This document shows, in pieces, positions 57,944 through 64,000 of a stretch of 64,000 nucleotides of DNA. The notes under the pieces are model-generated. The model saw nothing but the letters and a program-made list of their open reading frames with translations, was not told the origin of the DNA and did not search any database. Position 1 is the stretch's first letter; every line of letters begins with the position of its first letter. The DNA lies in NCBI GenBank assembly GCA_022036555.1, contig CM039120.1, forward strand, positions 9,648,179-9,712,178. The letters run 5' to 3'. The position numbers and the translations under genes were made by a program. This DNA is from Microstegium vimineum (taxonomy: Eukaryota; Streptophyta; Magnoliopsida; Poales; Poaceae).

Positions 57944-60900
57944 TGTGATAGAACCTTTTAAGAACATGACCCACTTGCCAGGATTAACGTCCATCCGACT
58001 TAATCTAAAACAAATGATTCAAGTCTTAATTAGTCCGTCAGGTGTCAATGCTTTGCAACGGGTCATCCACCTCTTTCCGAGCAGGGTCTCCTCATTACAA
58101 ACATTTCAGAAGTAATACAATAATTTAATTTACATCAAAGTATCAGAATTTAAAAGTCATATTACAAACCATAGGTTTTGAAACATACATGAGGGTCATC
58201 CGAATTTATTACATCAAACTACTGATAGATTAAAACAACACACAACCGAAGTACTCTTGCCCAAGAGTCAAGCAAAGACATCTATTCCTTATCCTCATCA
58301 ACTATGACAACGGTCATGCAACACGAAGCTACACAGACCGGGTTAGGACCCTCATGTGCAGCAGGGGTTAACAAACCCTGAGTACGGGAGTACTCAACAA
58401 GACTTATCCGATAATTAAAATATTTGGTGGACAAAAGATATGCAAGTCATAGGATTCAAGGTGTGTTTACAAGAATCAAAATTTTTACATAAATGAGCAT
58501 TTTATAAAACAATTGAAATTCATTTAATTCGTTCATAATATTACTCAAGTATCGATCTAGAGTTATGATAGATAACGAGGTAATACAATATCCATGAAAG
58601 GAAACCATCAAGTATCCAATTTAAGTTTCATTAACTACGTTGAAAAAGAATGAATCGAGTCTCCATATCCGAGGAGCACGACGATTCGAATTGATTAAAC
58701 CCAGCTGGGGATTCCCAATCACACGACATATACAACCCCGAAAGCACACACATATCTTACATATATCTACCTTTCCCCGGATCCTCCAGCCAAGATCGGG
58801 GTTCCGCCACCCGAGAACACAGTACACCTCCACCCTACTCCTCGAGTCAGGAGGGTACACACTACTCTCGTCATCTCTCCACTCACAGTGCGGATTAACC
58901 GTTCTTAAGACTGGATTAGCCGGAGTCTGGCTTCCAAAAGTATATGATCGGTACTCCAAAGTCTCGCTCAATGCCAAGATCAACGGCAAGGCCCTAATGA
59001 CACAGGTGGAAAGAACTCGCTCACTGTCACCACTGGTGGCTCCCAAACACCGTGTCCGCCCGGTCCCGATTATTACTTCCAACAAAAATCCTTTCTCAAA
59101 AGTGCATAATCATTTGCCGAAGCAATACGCTATGTGTAGGTGACCGAAAATCACCTACTAGAAATAGTTCTAAGCATACTAAGCAATTTTAGCATTACTT
59201 GCATTTTTAAAACATGTACCAAGGTAATGAATTAAATAATACAAGGATCAAGGCCATGCACCAAGTAGGAATATAATAAAGTAGAAGCAATGCAATAATA
59301 ACCATAAGTGGATTTAAAACAAATATTTAAATACAAGAAAAAGTTAAATGCATCGGGGCTTGCCTTGGTTGGAAGGGTACACAAACTCAGGCTCAGAGTC
59401 ACAATTAGAGAAACCCACTTCACCAAAAGTATTATCCAACCCAAAAACAGAGATATCTACACGATATAATGATATGCTTAGATGATGCTTGAATTAGTAA
59501 ACATGATGCTTAACAACACATAAGCATGAGTTTAAAAGATTAAACATTTCAGATAATAAACCTTGAGTACAACTTTCCTTCATGATAGGAAAGCAAAACT
59601 ATAGCATACAACAATTTAATTAAACCATGATTAAATTGGTTAGTTAGTTTAATAATTATGTCCAAAAGAACTGAGCATAAAACAATGCATCCTTATACAT
59701 GTTCATATTGTGTTGGCCACTGAACAATGGCCATTTACACCAAACAACTCAAAATCACCCAAGACATAAAGTCATTAGGGTTTCTAATTAACTATTTCTT
59801 AATTATCTAAATAGACATGTGTAAAAGTTTGTCCAAAAATTCTCAAACTTTTTGTACAGCAAGATACAGATGTATATAGGTTACATAAAAATTTTCATAA
59901 TTTTTGGAGCAACATATAGAGCATGAAAAATCAAGGAAAACACATTTTCTATTTCATTTGAGCATTTTTATAGGATTAAAAATGTACAGAACAGAGGTAT
60001 ATTATATTTTTATAAAATACTACACATCTCAGAGAGTATACACATTTTTTTCCAGAATTTATACATGCACATAAATAAAGATACAAAAATAACAAAATCA
60101 AGAAATGTGCAAAAACGAAATAAAAAGAAAACCTATTCTAACCGTCACTGACGCCTGGGTCCCGCACGTCAGTGACTCAAGAGAAGAGCAGCGGCGCCGG
60201 CGACCACAAAGCGCGGCGGCGCATCACCGCCGGTGACTTCCGTGCCCAACCGAGCACCCTGACATGAACTCCAACACCTCCCGCACACGGTGCTTGCCTC
60301 AACCGAAAGCCTAGGTGGCCGCAGAGCTCGCGCCGATGACCATGGCGACGACGGAGATGAGGTCGGCGTGCGCCGGCCAAACCAAACCTTGACTCGAACA
60401 ACCAACCCCAAAAATGTGATCAACACACCACCAGGAAGCTAGTGCACCAAGAACAAGAACACAAATGGCACCGACAAACCTTAACGACGAAGCGCACCGC
60501 CGCGGCGACCATGGTACGCGGTGACGCTCGCGGACAGAGCTCAATGGCTCGATTCAAGAACAACCAAGCACGTGGAGAGATCAAGGAGCTTACCCCGGTC
60601 ATGATGCTCGCGCAAACTTGGCCGGAGGAGAAGCATAACGAGCGGACGACGAGGGCAGTACCCGCGGAGACGGTGAACGGCGGTGCAACGGACGTTCCCG
60701 GAGCTACATACCACCATTTGCAAAACGGAGAGAAGCACCGCGATCAGTGAGGGATGAGGAGCAAGAAACGATAAAGAAAATGCCAATACGGCCCCTGTGT
60801 AGCCGGGACGACAGCGAACCCGAGCGGACGGAGGTTCTGCTGGAGCCGAGGAAGAAGGGGTGGCGCTGGGCGAACAGAGGGTCGACAACTTCAACCAAAC

Positions 60901-61233
60901 GACCCAGACGAGGCGCGTGACCAAGGTGAAGACAATGGTGCCGGTTGGGTGGCTTGGAAGTGGATGACGAGCTCGCGCGAGCTCGTCAGAGTGGAAGGCG
61001 CGCACGGCAGCGTGTGTAGAGGGGAAGAACGCGTGTGAAAGGGGATGGAGGGAGGGATGTCTTCCCATTTTTAGGACGACAACGCGATCATGGTGTTGCC
61101 ACGCACGCGATGCGACGCGCATTGAGGCCAGGAGGCGTGCGGTGAGCTCAGCAGCTGGCCAACCAGGTGACGAGGACATCACTATGATGGAGTCGAGGAC
61201 GACTCCAATTTAAGAAGGGGAGGATGATGAGGA
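57944..61233. repeat. Non-coding LTR-like repeat sequence
   Basis: It starts TGTGATAGAACCTTTTAAG exactly where homology to the U-box gene ends, which suggests an LTR boundary. No gag, pol or other protein motif was found. Overlapping ORFs on both strands (58621-59143 and 60169-61182) lack motifs. The text is typical of long grass LTRs: AT-rich body, then a GC-rich stretch from about 60140. I could not find the other LTR end or a target duplication. Confidence 0.45.
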
Positions 61234-61535
61234 CATCGCCACGCTGGTCACGCCTAGGCTATCGTCTTTCTCAAGTTGCAACTCATCTCCAACTCAGCTG
61301 CCACATCGACTTCGAGTCTGTTTCGAAGTCCAGGACCAACAATGAGTAAAATGGATGCCCAGGACGCATCAGGACTCCGTTTTTGATGATTCACCCACGG
61401 ATGGAAAGATAATTTCATAAGGAAACCAATGAAGTTGGTTTGAGGTCCAAATTCTATCTGAAACAAGTCATCGGGAAACATCGAAACAAGTTAGTGTCCA
61501 GAATTTGTTCCAGTGCTACGTCACTGTTTTTTGTA
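61234..61535 (+). repeat. Left arm of a long inverted repeat
   Basis: It begins CATCGCCACGCTGGTCACGC. Its reverse complement is found at 63420-63711 with, by eye, about 85% identity over nearly 300 bp, including TCGACTTCGAGTCTGTTTCG and ATTTCATAAGGAAACCAATG. No protein motif. Confidence 0.85.
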
Positions 61536-61782
61536 CCAATTGATGAAGACTGACCCAATCTTCCATGAGGTAACCGATAAATTCGACTTGTGGAGAACTC
61601 AACGTTGGTGATCCGGCTTCAAATCAGACATGATTCAAACCCTGCAACTGTTACACCACTGCTCCGTTGGTTATCAACCAAGCACAACTTGATTGACCTC
61701 GCCAAGAAGGCTTTTCCTGCAAGCGAATCGAAGAACACAAGCAAGAAGGTATAAACACGCAATCTGAAATTGAAAATATGAT

Positions 61783-63099
61783 TGATGCTATCGGGTACAA
61801 AGGTAAGGGGTACCCTAACCTATGATAATCTAATGCCTAAACATCCAAGCGAAATCCGATAGTCGACCAAGCATTGGAGGAAGGCCCGTCAGGCGAAGGC
61901 CTACCCCACCGACAGAAAGGGCAGACCATGGGCCAACCCATTACCAGAGGGATGGTAGGTGGAGTAACCTTCGACCTCGATCCCCTGAATAACGAAGAAG
62001 GGGTCGAACGAACGACCCTCTGCCGCGACCCCTCGACCGACTAAAAGGGGGATCGAACGAGCGCCCCCCAACCTCGAACCCTCAGATGAAGGAGAGAGGT
62101 CGATCGAATCCCCCTCGACTCCAACCCCCCCGAAGTGACGGACAGGGGGTCGAACGAACGACCCCCGAACAGGAGGCTCGATCAGCTCACCTGTTCCCGG
62201 TATGGGATAAAGGGAATCCTATGCTGGGGTCAGTCCCCGCCTAACGCCATGGGTGCTCACTACCTCGGTCAAATCCATCAAGTCATCACCCATACCCGGA
62301 TAACCCGTCGACCGTCAACTACTGCAGCCACTCCTCGAGTACGGAACACCCCCTCGAATTTTGGGCGAGGCAGCCCTCGACCGCGTTCTCAGGAATGTGT
62401 CAGGGTCACGCAGGCCTCGATACCCCTCGGCACGGGGGCTCGACCCTCATCCCCAATTATTACGGCATGGGCCTGTCCGACCCGTCCCGCTTCAACTTTG
62501 GAGTTCGCAGGTTCCACGCCATGCCGTCCGGCGACAACCAGTCCGCCATCACCATGCCTCGGAACACCAGAAGTACAGGAGGAGCATGCCGCTACAGCGA
62601 TCGACGTCTCGTCACAGACATGGCGTACGGACATGTCTCCCATACCGATACGTACTAGGCCCCTATACTCCTAAACCTCCCCTTGGCCTATAAAAGGGGA
62701 CGCTGAGATAGTAGAAAAAGTAGGCTAGAGGGACGAGGCGGGGAGAGAACACGAAGAACACGAAGAACACGAGGACAAAGAGGTCAGTCATCGACCCCAC
62801 TCACAGTCCTATACGAACTCTCACCAGAACCAAACACAACACCAACCACTCACTTGCCTGATCAACATCTCAAGCAATCAACCAATTCACCTAGAGTAGC
62901 CCAGCTAAGTTCTAGGCCTCGGCTCGCTCTGAGTACCCCCGTGTAAACCAGCTTGTACTGCCCCCCTGTACGAGCACTTCGGTGCAAGATAATACAGTAC
63001 CCCCTCCTCTTGCTGGAGGTAGGGCCTTCTTTGCCCGAACCAGGATAAACTTTGTGTTCTTCTTGTATCACATCTGGGAGAGGGAGCACGCAATATACA
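61783..63099 (+). mobile_element. Probable solo LTR (Gypsy-like) between inverted arms
   Basis: GC-rich and non-coding, with many GTCGAACGAACGACCC-type words (near 61990, 62045, 62150) and a TATAAAAG box at 62689-62696 followed by a leader-like region with GAACACGAAGAACACGAAG repeats. It appears to run from a TGAT start near 61780 to an ACGCAATATACA end near 63099. No clear target duplication was found, so the ends are approximate. Confidence 0.5.
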
Positions 63100-63419
63100 A
63101 ATTTACTAGTTGGTGATCGACTCCCTGGGTCGAAACATCGACAGATGCGAATATCAATAGAGGGGTCAAGAACTCGGTTCCAAATGACTAATCGACACAG
63201 TGGAGGAGATTAAGAACGGGGGCCCTGGATCACTGTAAATGGACTAATCGACACAGTTACAATGAACGATTCAGTTTCTCGATTGGAAAACTAAACTCTA
63301 AAACAAAACCCGAAACCTAACGAGAGCGACGGCGGCTGGATATATAGGTCTAAGGGTCATCGCCACCCCTGGATGTGCCCCCTAATGGGCTCAACGATGA
63401 TACACAGCCCAACAGACCA

Positions 63420-63711
63420 AAGACACTAACGCAACACCGGAATAGATTCTGGACGGTGACTTGTTTCGACGTTTCCCGATGACTCAGAAGGAATTTGTAC
63501 CTCAAACCAACTCCATTGGTTTCCTTATGAAATTGTCTTTCCATCCGTTGGTGAATCATCGAAAACGGAGTCCGTATGCGTCCTGGGCGTCCGTTTTACC
63601 CCTTGCTTGACCTGGACTCCGAAACAGACTCGAAGTCGACGTGGCAGCTGAGTTAGAGACGAGTTGCAACTTGGGAAAGATGATGGCATAGGCGTTACCA
63701 GCGTGGCGATG
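63420..63711 (-). repeat. Right arm of a long inverted repeat
   Basis: It is the reverse complement of 61234-61535, ending GCGTTACCAGCGTGGCGATG. It is separated from the left arm by 1884 bp. The stretch 63100-63419 between them and the solo-LTR-like block holds no gene. Confidence 0.85.
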
Positions 63712-64000
63712 TTCTCATTGCCAGGTGTCGGTGCCGGCGAGCTCGACCGACATGCAGGTGTTCGGTGAAATGCCCGAACTGCCCCTGATGCAAAAAGACC
63801 AAAAACTCCCTCTTCTGATGATTTTCATGAAAAACTTTAAGTACCAAAGTTGTTCAAAATTTCATGATCTACAAAGTTTTCAATATGGACATTTTCAAAT
63901 TCTGCTTAGTTTTTGATATGCACTTTTGAAAGTTTGAAACCCTATTTAAATGAATTACCCCCTTTTCAATTGCTCAAGATTTTTGAAAAAAACTTGAAAA
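63712..64000. other. Window end, LTR-like non-coding sequence
   Basis: No gene. AT-rich text with TTTTCATGAAAAACTTT-type words common in grass Gypsy LTR regions. It runs off the window. Confidence 0.4.

Noticed and set aside
58621..59143. ORFs of 154 and 167 codons on opposite strands
   Set aside because: They overlap almost fully, have no motifs and lie in LTR-like non-coding sequence.
1..64000. CRISPR arrays, rRNA genes, tRNA genes
   Set aside because: No regularly spaced repeat array, no rRNA-like sequence and no convincing tRNA cloverleaf were noticed. The tRNA-like matches are the retrotransposon primer binding sites.

Overview
This window is nuclear DNA from a grass, most likely of the Andropogoneae (the maize, sorghum, sugarcane, Miscanthus and Coix group). 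The main evidence is an intact gamma-prolamin gene of the 27-kDa gamma-zein/gamma-kafirin/gamma-coixin type at 53574-54164. Intron-rich genes, Stowaway- and Tourist-like MITEs, and a thick block of nested Copia retrotransposons fit the same picture. I cannot name the species from the sequence alone.

Four genes look intact. (1) On the minus strand at 5006-7434 is a two-exon group VII ERF transcription factor with the MCGGAI N-terminus, the oxygen-sensing Cys N-degron. (2) On the plus strand at 13562-16768 is a five-exon RING-H2 ubiquitin ligase like ABI3-INTERACTING PROTEIN 2. (3) On the plus strand at 46550-52154 is a fifteen-exon ARID plus PHD-type zinc finger protein like Arabidopsis ARID4. 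(4) On the minus strand at 53574-54164 is the single-exon gamma-prolamin, with an endosperm-type promoter. The last two genes are tail to tail. The genes share no pathway; they are linked by position only.

Between about 18.2 and 45.1 kb lies a nested stack of LTR retrotransposons that splits an older LTR-like sequence into three pieces. A solo LTR (19572-28847) carries a Copia element (19696-26589). That element lost everything from reverse transcriptase to the last few bases of its 3' LTR, and its 5' LTR is split by another solo LTR (20481-21570). Next to it is a nearly complete Sirevirus-like Copia on the minus strand (29062-42805) with both LTRs, a perfect GTCTT target-site duplication, decayed gag and pol, and a third open region between pol and the 3' LTR. 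Its gag-pol is split by a further solo LTR (37178-39092). I could read target-site duplications at most levels, so the order of insertion can be reconstructed.

The right end (54.9-64 kb) is repeat-rich. It has a non-autonomous CACTA element and a chimeric pseudogene in which a PUB22/23-type U-box/ARM gene fragment abuts the 3' end of a GH32 invertase-type gene. The U-box itself is cut by LTR-like sequence. Beyond that are non-coding LTR-like sequence and a roughly 300-bp inverted repeat enclosing another LTR-like block.

I did not find an unknown multi-gene system. The most unusual items are the U-box/GH32 chimera, the dispersed CGGCA-N-TGCCG motif in the Sirevirus-like element, the third ORF of that element, and the 24-bp direct repeat around the 20.5-kb solo LTR. 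Exon boundaries were set by reading splice sites and frames by eye. No database search or alignment was run.
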